This document shows positions 1 through 7,500 of a stretch of DNA of 10,441 nucleotides, piece by piece; positions within the stretch are counted from its first letter, which is position 1, and each line of letters starts with the position of its first letter. Source of the DNA: Nanobdellota archaeon (GTDB lineage: Archaea; Nanobdellota; Nanobdellia; Pacearchaeales; GW2011-AR1). Below the pieces are notes generated by a model that saw only the letters and a list, made by a program, of their open reading frames with translations, did not search any database and was not told the DNA's origin. The position numbers and the translations under genes are program-made. The stretch covers positions 1-10,441 of the forward strand of contig JAHIEM010000061.1 of assembly GCA_018901625.1 (NCBI GenBank), read 5' to 3'.

Positions 1-108
1 AATCTTTCCAATAACAATTCCAATAACAACTAAAACAATGGCAATAACACTGTTTATAATAAGCTCCTGAGCAGTCATTCCCAATACCTCTTTTGACAAA
101 AATTCCAT
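1..108 (-). CDS. N-terminus of a membrane protein (partial, runs off the left edge)
   Basis: An open frame reads leftward from the ATG at 108 to the window edge without a stop, giving 36 residues. The first 15 or so are polar and amphipathic (MEFLSKEVLGMTAQE). They are followed by an almost unbroken run of I, V, L, A and G ending in GIVIGKI, which is a clear first transmembrane helix. The start is supported by a TATA-like box centred about 27 bases upstream, the leaderless spacing seen throughout this window. Helices of this kind with a closing IGK are common at the N-terminus of small MscS-like mechanosensitive channels and related membrane proteins. Thirty-six residues are not enough to assign a family, so the product is left as a membrane protein. 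It is divergent from mre11 and probably functionally unrelated. Confidence 0.7.
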   Translation of the reverse strand, partial: MEFLSKEVLGMTAQELIINSVIAIVLVVIGIVIGKI

Positions 109-130
109 AGAAGATTTGAGTAATGTTAGT

Positions 131-140
131 TAATAAATTT
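131..140 (-). promoter_or_regulatory. TATA box for the left-edge membrane protein gene
   Basis: On the minus strand the sequence reads AAATTTATTA, centred about 27 bases before the ATG at 108. That places the expected transcription start at or next to the A of the start codon, so a leaderless mRNA is predicted. No Shine-Dalgarno sequence precedes that ATG, in agreement. Confidence 0.5.
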
Positions 141-375
141 TACTGAACTGCAAAGTAAAGTATCAAAACTTAATATTCTGGATTTTTAAGGAGATGCTCC
201 TATTGCAGGATAAAAGCTGAAAAAAATCTATCACGCATGTATAAATAGAAAATTAAATTATTTCAATTGACAGATAATTAATAGACTGCCAGATTAAGCA
301 GAATAGTAAATGCAAAGGCAATTATTAAGTATCAATGCCTGCTAGTATAAACATAACTCTAAACTACACAAATTC

Positions 376-382
376 TTAAATA
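376..382 (+). promoter_or_regulatory. TATA box for mre11
   Basis: TTAAATA is centred about 25 bases upstream of the mre11 ATG at 404, the distance expected between a TATA box and the transcription start in archaea. The transcript would therefore begin at the start codon. The bases just before the ATG (CAGGTTTT) contain no convincing Shine-Dalgarno sequence. Confidence 0.55.
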
Positions 383-403
383 TCAATCTAAACTTCAGGT
401 TTT

Positions 404-1570
404 ATGAAATTTGCGCATCTTGGCGACTGCCATCTCGGAAGCTGGAGAATTCCTCAATTGCAACAGCTGAATCTGGATAGTTTTAGAAAAGCAATTGACA
501 CATCAATAAAAGAATCAGTTGACTTTGTTCTAATTGCAGGAGACTTATTTGATTCTGCCTACCCCTCAATAGAGATACTAAAAGAAGCATTTTTTGAATT
601 AAAACGCCTTAAAGATGCAGGAATCCCGTGCTTTATAATAGCCGGAAGCCACGACTTCTCAGTTTCAGGAAAAACATTTCTAGATGTTTTAGAAAGAGCA
701 GGTTTTTGCAAAAATGTCTACCAGGTAGAAGAGAGGCAGGATTCACTCATTCTCAATCCAACAATATTCGAAAGTGTTGCAATATACGGCTATCCTGGGA
801 AAAAAGCAGGAATGGAAGTTGAAGAATTAAGGAGGGTAAAATTGCAAACTGCTCCGGGATTTTTTAAGATATTCATGCTCCACACAAGCATAAAAGGGGC
901 AGTAGGCTCTCTGCCAATAGACTCTGTCCTGGAATCAGAACTGCCTGAAGCAGACTACTATGCTCTCGGCCATCTGCACATAGACTACGCAGATGGCAAG
1001 TTTGTTTATTCTGGCCCAATATATCCAAATAACTTCCAGGAGCTCGAGGAGCTAAAACACGGGGGCTTTTACATTGTTGAAGTAAAAAATAGCCAGATGA
1101 GCTACAAAAAAGTTGATTTAAAGATAAAAGAAGTAGAGGTTATTGATTTAGAAATAAAAAACGCATTAACTGCTACAGAAAAGATACTATTCGAGTTAGA
1201 GAAAAGAAATCTTGAAGATAAGGTAGTCATGCTAAAGCTGTCTGGAAAAATAGAAGAAGGAAAGGTAAGCAATATTAATTTCAAGCAGGTAGAAGAGCGA
1301 GTTGCAGGTAAGAAAGCATTCGCTTTCCTGAAGAGCATTTCACAGCTCTCTATGGAAGAAACCCATTTAGAAATACAGGTTTCAGAAGTCGGGCAGGTAG
1401 AAGAAGCAATTTTAAAAGACTTAATAGAAAAAAACCCTGGCCAATTCACAAAATTTGTAAACCCCCTGATTAACTCCCTGTCTCTTGAAAAACAGGAAGA
1501 TGAAAAATCCGCAATCTTTGAAGACCGCTTGTTTTCAGAAATCGCAAAAATCTTGGAGATAAAATGGTGA
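404..1570 (+). CDS. mre11: Mre11 double-strand-break repair nuclease
   Basis: This 388-residue protein is the nuclease subunit of the Mre11-Rad50 complex, a Mn-dependent exo/endonuclease that recognises and trims DNA ends. The calcineurin-like phosphoesterase fold is clear. Metal-site motifs are D8 and H10 (GDCHLG), GDLFD at 46-50, GSHD at 81-84, H160 (MLHTS) and GHLH at 189-192. The C-terminal half (about 230-388) is the less conserved capping and Rad50-binding part. The length is typical for archaeal Mre11. The third motif has Ser where the textbook family has Asn (GNHD); from memory GSHD also occurs in other archaeal Mre11 proteins, so this need not mean loss of activity. The start is the first ATG and has a TATA box at leaderless spacing. 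rad50 follows after 55 bp. The herA and nurA genes that often accompany this pair in archaea are not in this window. Confidence 0.95.
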   Translation: MKFAHLGDCHLGSWRIPQLQQLNLDSFRKAIDTSIKESVDFVLIAGDLFDSAYPSIEILKEAFFELKRLKDAGIPCFIIAGSHDFSVSGKTFLDVLERAGFCKNVYQVEERQDSLILNPTIFESVAIYGYPGKKAGMEVEELRRVKLQTAPGFFKIFMLHTSIKGAVGSLPIDSVLESELPEADYYALGHLHIDYADGKFVYSGPIYPNNFQELEELKHGGFYIVEVKNSQMSYKKVDLKIKEVEVIDLEIKNALTATEKILFELEKRNLEDKVVMLKLSGKIEEGKVSNINFKQVEERVAGKKAFAFLKSISQLSMEETHLEIQVSEVGQVEEAILKDLIEKNPGQFTKFVNPLINSLSLEKQEDEKSAIFEDRLFSEIAKILEIKW

Positions 1571-1598
1571 TTTTTGGGAGACAGAAAACCTCAGTTTT

Positions 1599-1606
1599 CT
1601 TTATAA
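1599..1606 (+). promoter_or_regulatory. TATA box for rad50
   Basis: CTTTATAA lies in the 55-bp gap after mre11, centred about 23-24 bases before the rad50 ATG at 1626. The spacing matches leaderless initiation. rad50 may therefore have its own transcript in addition to any read-through from mre11. Confidence 0.5.
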
Positions 1607-1625
1607 GCAATATTCTGGAAATAAA

Positions 1626-3674
1626 ATGATAATAAAAAAACTCACTATAACTAACATAAGAAGCTATGAACATGCTGAGATAGAATTTCCCCCGGGAAGC
1701 ACTCTCTTGGCAGGAGACATAGGTTCTGGAAAAACATCAGTTCTCTTAGCAATAGAGTTTGCGCTTTTCGGATTGCAGCCAGGACAAAAGGGAGCGAGTT
1801 TGTTAAGGGCAGGCACTAAAGATGGGGGGGTTATCCTAGAACTCGAAATAGACAATAAAATAATAATTCTAGAGAGAACCCTAAAACGAGGCAAGACAGT
1901 CTCCCAGGAAGAAGCAAGAATAACAATAGATAATGAAACAAGAGAGATGTCAGTAACAGAACTGAAAAACATAGTTCTCTCCTCACTTCAATATCCTCCT
2001 GAGTTTGCAAAAAAATCAAATATTCTCTATCGGTTTACAGTTTACACGCCCCAGGAAGAAATGAAGCAGATAATCACTGAATCAAGTGATGCCAGATTAG
2101 ACACCCTAAGGCACGTTTTCGGGATAGACAAATACAAAAGAATAAAGGAGAATGCAGAAATCATTCGTCTAAAACTCAGAGAAGAGACAAAATCAAAAGA
2201 AGCAATGATACTTGATTTAGAATCTAAAAAATCCCGCAAAATCCAGAAATCAGAGATAATAGAAAAGCTGCTTCTCGAGCTGGTTTCAATAGATAAAGAA
2301 CTTGCTGTTAAAACAGAATCAAGAAAGCAGATTGAGTCAAGTATAAAGGAGACTCAGGAAAAGATGGATGACAAAAAGAGATTAGAGAATGAAATTGGAA
2401 AGACCCAGGCTATTCTCTTTGGGAAACGAGAGCTAGTTCTCTCACTGACAAAAGAAGAAGAGAGATTAAAAACTCAAATTCTAGAGCTTGAAAAGCTCAT
2501 GTTTAATGAGCAGGAACTTGCTAGTCTGGAAAACTCTCGGGAAGATATCAAAAAGCAGGTAGATACTCTCAATCAGAAATATATGGAGATATCAGGCCAG
2601 ATATCTTCTGTAAACATGAGCAATCTAAACAGTGAAAGAGTCAAACAAAACATCTCTAAAATAGACTTGTGCCCTACCTGTTTGCAGGATGTTAACTCAA
2701 CTCACAAGGCAAACATAATCAACAAGTTTGACTCTGAAATATCTTCAAACAAGAGCAGGATTTTAGAATTAGACCAGGAAAAAACCAAGGCAAGTTTAGA
2801 AATAGAATCTCTCAAGAAAAATATTCAGGAAAAAGAGGCAAGAATATCGGAGTTAAAGCTGACACGTGTCAAGCTCGAGGCGCTTAGTGAAAAGAAAACC
2901 AGAATATCAGAGATAGAAGCGCAGAAATCCTCAATTGAGAAGGATTTTAACATGCTCGAAACCCACATAGACTCTCTTAAATCCTCAATCTTTAATCTAT
3001 CAAAGTATGAAACAATCTTCAAGGCAAAAGAGAAAGAACTGGAAAACGCGCGCAGGGAAGAACAGATGGAGGAGATAAAATCAGAAAGAACAAAAAAAGA
3101 ATTAGAACTCACTCGCCAGGAAATCCTCGAGCTAGATAAGGAGATATCTGAAAAAGAAGAGATAAAGAAAAAGCTGGGATACTTGCTAAGCTTGCAAGAC
3201 TGGCTCACAACTACATTCCTTGACATAATCTCGTTTACAGAGATGAATGTTCTTCTCAGGCTAAGAGAAGAGTTTTCCAAGCTCTTCAATGAGTGGTTTA
3301 ATATTCTCGTTCCTGAAATATTCACAGTTAGATTAGACGATTCATTCACCCCAGTAATAGAACAGCAAGATTATGAACTGGATTATAATTTTCTCTCAGG
3401 GGGAGAGAGAACAGCAATAGCTCTAGCATACAGGCTTGCACTAAATCAAACCATAAACAGCTTATTGTCAAAAATAAAAACCAAAGACATAGTTATCCTG
3501 GATGAGCCTACAGACGGGTTTTCAGAACAGCAGTTAGACAAAATGCGCGATGTTCTAAGCCAGTTAAAAGTCAAGCAGCTAATTCTAGTTTCTCACGAGT
3601 CAAAGATTGAAAGCTTTGTAGAGAATATCATAAAATTCAAGAAAGAGCAGGGAGTAACGAGAGTCGAATCATAA
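1626..3674 (+). CDS. rad50: Rad50 SMC-like ATPase with shortened coiled coil
   Basis: This 682-residue protein is the ATPase partner of Mre11. It bridges DNA ends and uses ATP to gate nuclease access. The N-terminal half-ATPase carries Walker A GDIGSGKT at 30-37 and a conserved Q-loop region near TPQEE (141-145). A highly charged coiled coil runs from about 175 to 348. The zinc hook CPTC sits at 349-352, and a second coiled coil returns from about 353 to 515. The C-terminal half-ATPase has the signature LSGGER at 590-595, Walker B DIVILDEP at 621-628 and the H-loop His657 (LVSHES). All catalytic elements are intact. The hook is almost exactly midway between the two arms. Archaeal Rad50 proteins I know are about 850-1000 residues, so each arm here is roughly 100 residues shorter. 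The start is the first Met, beginning MIIKKLTITNIRSY as the family usually does. Confidence 0.95.
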   Translation: MIIKKLTITNIRSYEHAEIEFPPGSTLLAGDIGSGKTSVLLAIEFALFGLQPGQKGASLLRAGTKDGGVILELEIDNKIIILERTLKRGKTVSQEEARITIDNETREMSVTELKNIVLSSLQYPPEFAKKSNILYRFTVYTPQEEMKQIITESSDARLDTLRHVFGIDKYKRIKENAEIIRLKLREETKSKEAMILDLESKKSRKIQKSEIIEKLLLELVSIDKELAVKTESRKQIESSIKETQEKMDDKKRLENEIGKTQAILFGKRELVLSLTKEEERLKTQILELEKLMFNEQELASLENSREDIKKQVDTLNQKYMEISGQISSVNMSNLNSERVKQNISKIDLCPTCLQDVNSTHKANIINKFDSEISSNKSRILELDQEKTKASLEIESLKKNIQEKEARISELKLTRVKLEALSEKKTRISEIEAQKSSIEKDFNMLETHIDSLKSSIFNLSKYETIFKAKEKELENARREEQMEEIKSERTKKELELTRQEILELDKEISEKEEIKKKLGYLLSLQDWLTTTFLDIISFTEMNVLLRLREEFSKLFNEWFNILVPEIFTVRLDDSFTPVIEQQDYELDYNFLSGGERTAIALAYRLALNQTINSLLSKIKTKDIVILDEPTDGFSEQQLDKMRDVLSQLKVKQLILVSHESKIESFVENIIKFKKEQGVTRVES

Positions 3675-3675
3675 A

Positions 3676-3685
3676 GTTTATAAAC
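3676..3685 (+). promoter_or_regulatory. Possible TATA box for psmB
   Basis: GTTTATAAAC is a perfect 10-base palindrome containing a good TATA element immediately after the rad50 stop. Initiation about 25 bases downstream would give psmB an untranslated leader of roughly 40 nt, unlike its leaderless neighbours. That leader includes GGGAGAGGT (3714-3722), which is too far from the ATG at 3748 to act as its ribosome binding site. I see no better-placed box. Confidence 0.4.
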
Positions 3686-3747
3686 CCCATGTTCTCACTA
3701 TCTGTTAGATTCTGGGAGAGGTATTAGGTGTTTCTTAAACCAATAAG

Positions 3748-4401
3748 ATGGAAGAAGAATTAAAGAATAACGTATTAAAGTCAGGGACAAGTATTCTCGG
3801 AATTGTCTGCAAAGATGGAATCATAATGGCGTCAGACAGGAGAGCAACAGCAGGCAATCTTGTAATGTCTAAGAATACTCAAAAGACAGTAAAAATAAAT
3901 GACTATCTTGTAGCTTCAGGAACAGGCATGGCATCAGATATCCAGATGCTGCAAAAAATAGTAGCAGCAGAGCTCAGAATAAAAGAACTAAAGAGCAAAG
4001 TCAGGCCAAGTGTAAAAGAAGCAGCTAATCTCTTTGCAATGCTTTCATTTAGGAATATAAGGCAGTTCTCAACAATTCCGAGCATAGCAGGAACCCTTGT
4101 CGCAGGCCATAATGAAGACGGAACTTTCGAATTATACACAATTGAGCCAGCAGGAAGCATTGCCCAGGTTGAAGATTATGATGCAAACTTCTCAAGTGGA
4201 ATGCCATTCATACTCGGATTATTAGAAAGGCAGTACAAAAAAGATATTAATGTAAAACAAGGAGCAGAACTTGCTCTCGAGGCAATAAAATCTTCAACCC
4301 AGAGAGATATAGGTTCTGGGAACGGCATAGACATATTCACAATAACCAAAGATGGAATAAAACAAGTAGTTAATCAGACAATTGAGCCAAATTTCAGATA
4401 A
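3748..4401 (+). CDS. psmB: 20S proteasome beta subunit (catalytic)
   Basis: This 217-residue precursor is the N-terminal-nucleophile protease subunit of the archaeal 20S proteasome. It degrades unfolded proteins inside the alpha-beta barrel with PAN or Cdc48-type unfoldases. Autocleavage between Gly13 and Thr14 (KSG|TSILG) would expose Thr1 and remove a 13-residue propeptide. By comparison with the Thermoplasma subunit, the catalytic D17 and K33 equivalents are Asp30 (SDRR) and Lys46. The supporting Ser, Asp and Ser are Ser150 (FSSG), Asp187 and Ser190 (QRDIGSG). All are present, so the subunit should be active. An in-frame stop lies four codons upstream of the ATG, so the start cannot be further out. 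The alpha subunit is not in the window. Placement directly before aCPSF1 matches an arrangement I recall from Methanothermobacter and other archaea. Confidence 0.96.
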   Translation: MEEELKNNVLKSGTSILGIVCKDGIIMASDRRATAGNLVMSKNTQKTVKINDYLVASGTGMASDIQMLQKIVAAELRIKELKSKVRPSVKEAANLFAMLSFRNIRQFSTIPSIAGTLVAGHNEDGTFELYTIEPAGSIAQVEDYDANFSSGMPFILGLLERQYKKDINVKQGAELALEAIKSSTQRDIGSGNGIDIFTITKDGIKQVVNQTIEPNFR

Positions 4402-4449
4402 ACATCACAAATCATAATCAAAAATTCTTCTAGGAAAGGAGATAAATTA

Positions 4450-4584
4450 ATGAAAGAAACATCAGCCCTGAGCACAATATCAGCGGGAAAAATAGCCAGA
4501 TGTCAGGAATACTTCCTATTCCTGAGCACACTCAGAAATCAGAGATTTCTGATGAAAACCGGAGGTTGTTCGGCATGGACATAA
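4450..4584 (+). CDS. Possible small upstream ORF overlapping the aCPSF1 start
   Basis: A 44-codon frame starts at an ATG preceded by AGGAG (4437-4441) with 8 bases between. This is one of only two good Shine-Dalgarno/start pairs in the window. It begins MKETSALSTISAGKIARCQE and ends in TAA at 4582-4584, so it overlaps the aCPSF1 start by 10 bases (ATGGACATAA). The other good Shine-Dalgarno, for aCPSF1, lies inside it. The layout suggests translational coupling or a leader peptide controlling aCPSF1. No recognisable domain is visible and the peptide may have no function of its own. An alternative is that this is simply an untranslated leader with a chance frame. Confidence 0.4.
   Translation: MKETSALSTISAGKIARCQEYFLFLSTLRNQRFLMKTGGCSAWT
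4532..4552 (+). promoter_or_regulatory. Leader hairpin just upstream of the aCPSF1 ribosome binding site
   Basis: TCAGAAATC and GATTTCTGA form a perfect 9-bp stem with a 3-base loop (AGA). The stem ends 8 bases before the GGAGGT at 4561. A second, weaker stem, CTGAG (4522-4526) with CTCAG (4531-4535), uses part of the same left arm, so the two cannot form together. The hairpin does not cover the Shine-Dalgarno sequence itself. It could nevertheless modulate access, or stop or slow ribosomes translating the upstream ORF. Confidence 0.4.
4561..4566 (+). promoter_or_regulatory. Strong Shine-Dalgarno that sets the aCPSF1 start
   Basis: GGAGGT lies 8 bases before the ATG at 4575 and is fully complementary to the conserved archaeal 16S rRNA 3' end. 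An in-frame ATG at 4500 lacks such a site. The protein beginning at 4575 (MDIIKNILDELPKE) also lines up with the usual N-terminus of the family, so 4575 is preferred. Confidence 0.65.
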
Positions 4585-7500
4585 TAAAAAACATATTGGA
4601 TGAGCTTCCAAAAGAAATTAGCAGTGCAGGATTTGAAGGCGCAAACATAGTTTTATACACAAATAATGAGAACTTTTTCAAAGAGGGTGAGTCACAAATA
4701 AAGGCAGTCGTAGACAAGATTAAGAAAAGAATAGAACTAAGATCTGATGAAAAAATTCTCAAGAAAAAAGAAGAAACAGAAGAAACAATAAGAAAACTAG
4801 TTCCTAAAGAAGCAGAAATAACAAACATAATCTTCGATATTCAGAGGAGCATAGTGGTTATAGAGGCAAAAAAACCAGGGCTAGTAATTGGAAAGCAAGG
4901 AAGCCTTCTTCAGGAGATAAGAAAAAGCACCCTATGGATGCCCCAGATACAGCGCTCCCCTGCAATACCCAGCCAGATAACAGAGAACATCAGAGAAGTT
5001 TTATATGAAAACAATTCATACAGAAAGAAATTCTTAAATAACATAGGAAAGAAAATCTACAATGAGTGGAATCCTGAAAAAGTAAATGAGTGGGTTAGAT
5101 TAACTTTTCTTGGATCAGGAAGAGAGGTTGGAAGATCGTGTTTGCTCCTGCAAACACCAGTCTCAAAGATTCTTCTAGACTGCGGAATTAATGTTGCTGC
5201 GCACAACTCAGAAAGGTTTCCTTATTTTGATGTCCCAGAATTTAATATAGAACAGCTTGATGCAGTAATTCTAAGCCACGCTCATTTAGACCATTGTCTT
5301 CCTCCCCATTTTCCAGTGCTTACAGATGAGGGATATAAAAAAATAGATGAAATAAGTGTAGGAGAAAAAATAGTTTCTCTTGATTGGAAAACTGGCAAGT
5401 ACATCAAATCAAGATGTACAGAGAAGACCAAAACAACAGGACATAAGTCTGTCTTGACAATAAAAACCCCTTATTCAAGTATAGAATCTTCTCCAAACCA
5501 CAGATTTTTCAGTTTTGAAAATTTAGAATTAAAAGAAGTGCAGGCATCAGACTTAAAAAAAGATGTGCTCATTCCCTCAAACATTCTCCACAAGCCGGAA
5601 ATTTCAAAAAACAAGATTTTGCTTAATACGGATGTTGAATATGACTCAAGAAGAAAGGATATTGTTTCTCTTCCAACAGAATTAACCCCAGAACTCGCAG
5701 AATTTTTAGCATACTTCATGGGAGACGGGCACAAATCCTCAGAATTTTCTCTAAGGCTGACAGATGCATCCATACAGCTGCTAGAGCACCACAAAAAATT
5801 AGTTAAAAACATCTTTAATCATGATGCAATAATAGGGCATCATTCTGACAAAACAAAAAATGCATTCGTTTTAGAAATAAATAATGTAAAAATAATCAGA
5901 TTTTTAGAGGATAACTTTCCAGAAGCGTTCTTAATGACAAATAATATCTGCGTTCCTGAAAAAATCAGAGAGTCTTCCAAAGAAATAAGAAGGGCATTTT
6001 TGCGGGGATTTGCAGATGCTGATGGAAGTGCAACAAAAATAATAAAAATATGCTCTTTTAGCAGGAATATGCTCGAATCATTACAGTATCTTTTCTCTCT
6101 TGAGGGAATTCCATCAAACATAAAGAAAGATGACACAATCTGCTTAAACAGCATGTTTAGCATATCTCAATTTCATAAAAAAATAGGATTTTCTTCGTTA
6201 GCAAAACAAGAAAGGCTGGAAAACTTAGCAAAAATAGGGCAGGATTTCAAAAAACAAGATTTAATTCCCTTGACCTCTCCAGATTTAAGAAACATCTTAA
6301 AACAGGCAGGAATGCTTGGAAGGATTCATAACAGCCCAAAACTATCAAGTCTTCTTCCAATGTGTCTGCTTGATTTGTTTAGAAGAGGAAAAGGATACGC
6401 TACAAGAGAAACTGTTTCAAAGTTAGTAAGTTTTCTTGAAGAAAGGATATCAGTTCTAAATTCTAACTACTCAAATGCAAATCTTTATGCTCTAAGGCAT
6501 TTATTAAGCATTACAAGAAAAGAAGCGAGTATTATGACAGGGTTGAAACTACATCAAGTTCAGCAGATTGAAGAGAAAACTATCCTCTCAGAAGCATATG
6601 TCTCGGTTTTATCTTCCTTTATAAGGGAAAGAATCTCATCAGTTATTTTACAGACACAAAACAATATTCAAACTTTAAGAAATCTTCTTTCTCTTAATGT
6701 GACTTGGGAAAGAATAACAAGCATAACTGAAAGAGAAAACCCTTATGAATATTTAGTAGACATAGAAGTTGAAAATCATAATTTTGTTGCAGGCAACATA
6801 ATAGTTCATAATTCAGGGCTTCTCCCGTATCTATACAAAATGGGGTACAAAGGCCCGGTTTATATGACTCAGCCAACCAGAGATATTGCAGCCCTGCTAG
6901 CTCTGGACTTTATTGGAGTAGCTTACAAAAAAGCATCATCTCCTTTATTTGCTTCATCAGACATAAAAGAAATGGTTAAGCATTCAATTTGCTTAGATTT
7001 CAATGAAGTTACTGACATCACCCCTGATGTGAGATTAACTTTTTGCAATTCAGGACACGCCTTAGGTGCAGCAATGGTCCACTTGAATATAGGAAACGGA
7101 TTGCATAATCTAGTTTACACAGCAGATATGAAATACGGGAGAACTAGATTACTAGACCCTGCAGTAACAAGCTTTCCGAGAGTTGAAACAATGATAATAG
7201 AATCAACATACGGAGCAAAAGAAGATGTTCTTCCGCAAAGAAGAGACTCAGAAGCGCAGCTAATAGATGTAATCAAAAAGACAATTGAAAGAGAGGGAAA
7301 AGTTCTAATTCCTGAGTTAGGATTAGGCAGAGCTCAGGAAACAATGCTGATAATTGATGATGCAGTTAAGCAGGGGCTTCTCCCGCCAATTCCAATTTAC
7401 ATTGATGGAATGATATGGGATATTAATGCGATTCACACAGCCTACCCTGATTTTTTATCAAGCACTGTAAGGAGCATGATATTTCAGGATAAAAATCCTT

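Larger units (their letters stand above)
109..403. other. Divergent intergenic region with no gene
   Basis: This 295-bp A+T-rich stretch separates the left-edge membrane protein gene from mre11. It holds the two divergent TATA boxes listed separately. It also holds a strong-looking unassigned TATAAATA at 240-247, a TATAAA at 346-351, and a small hairpin (AGGAG/CTCCT around ATG) at 189-201. I see no open frame of useful length on either strand and no tRNA-like cloverleaf. The 240-247 box could drive a short untranslated RNA toward mre11, but nothing else supports that. Confidence 0.5.

Noticed and set aside
189..201. AGGAG/CTCCT hairpin as a terminator or ribosome binding site
   Set aside because: No U-tract follows on either strand, and the ATG in the loop is too close to the AGGAG to be started by it.
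2825..3349. Long Ser-rich frame on the minus strand inside rad50
   Set aside because: It is the antisense reading of the Glu/Lys-rich coiled coil; the plus strand is an intact, well-recognised gene. The other minus-strand frames inside mre11, psmB and aCPSF1 are rejected for the same reason.
4551..4560. C-box-like TGATGA in the aCPSF1 leader, suggesting a box C/D RNA or kink-turn
   Set aside because: No D box at proper spacing and no clear kink-turn stems; the bases are explained by the hairpin and coding frame.
4500..4574. Start of aCPSF1 at the ATG at 4500, adding 25 residues
   Set aside because: The ATG at 4575 has GGAGGT at 8-base spacing and gives an N-terminus that lines up with the family; the 4500 ATG has no comparable site and the extra residues look like leader sequence.
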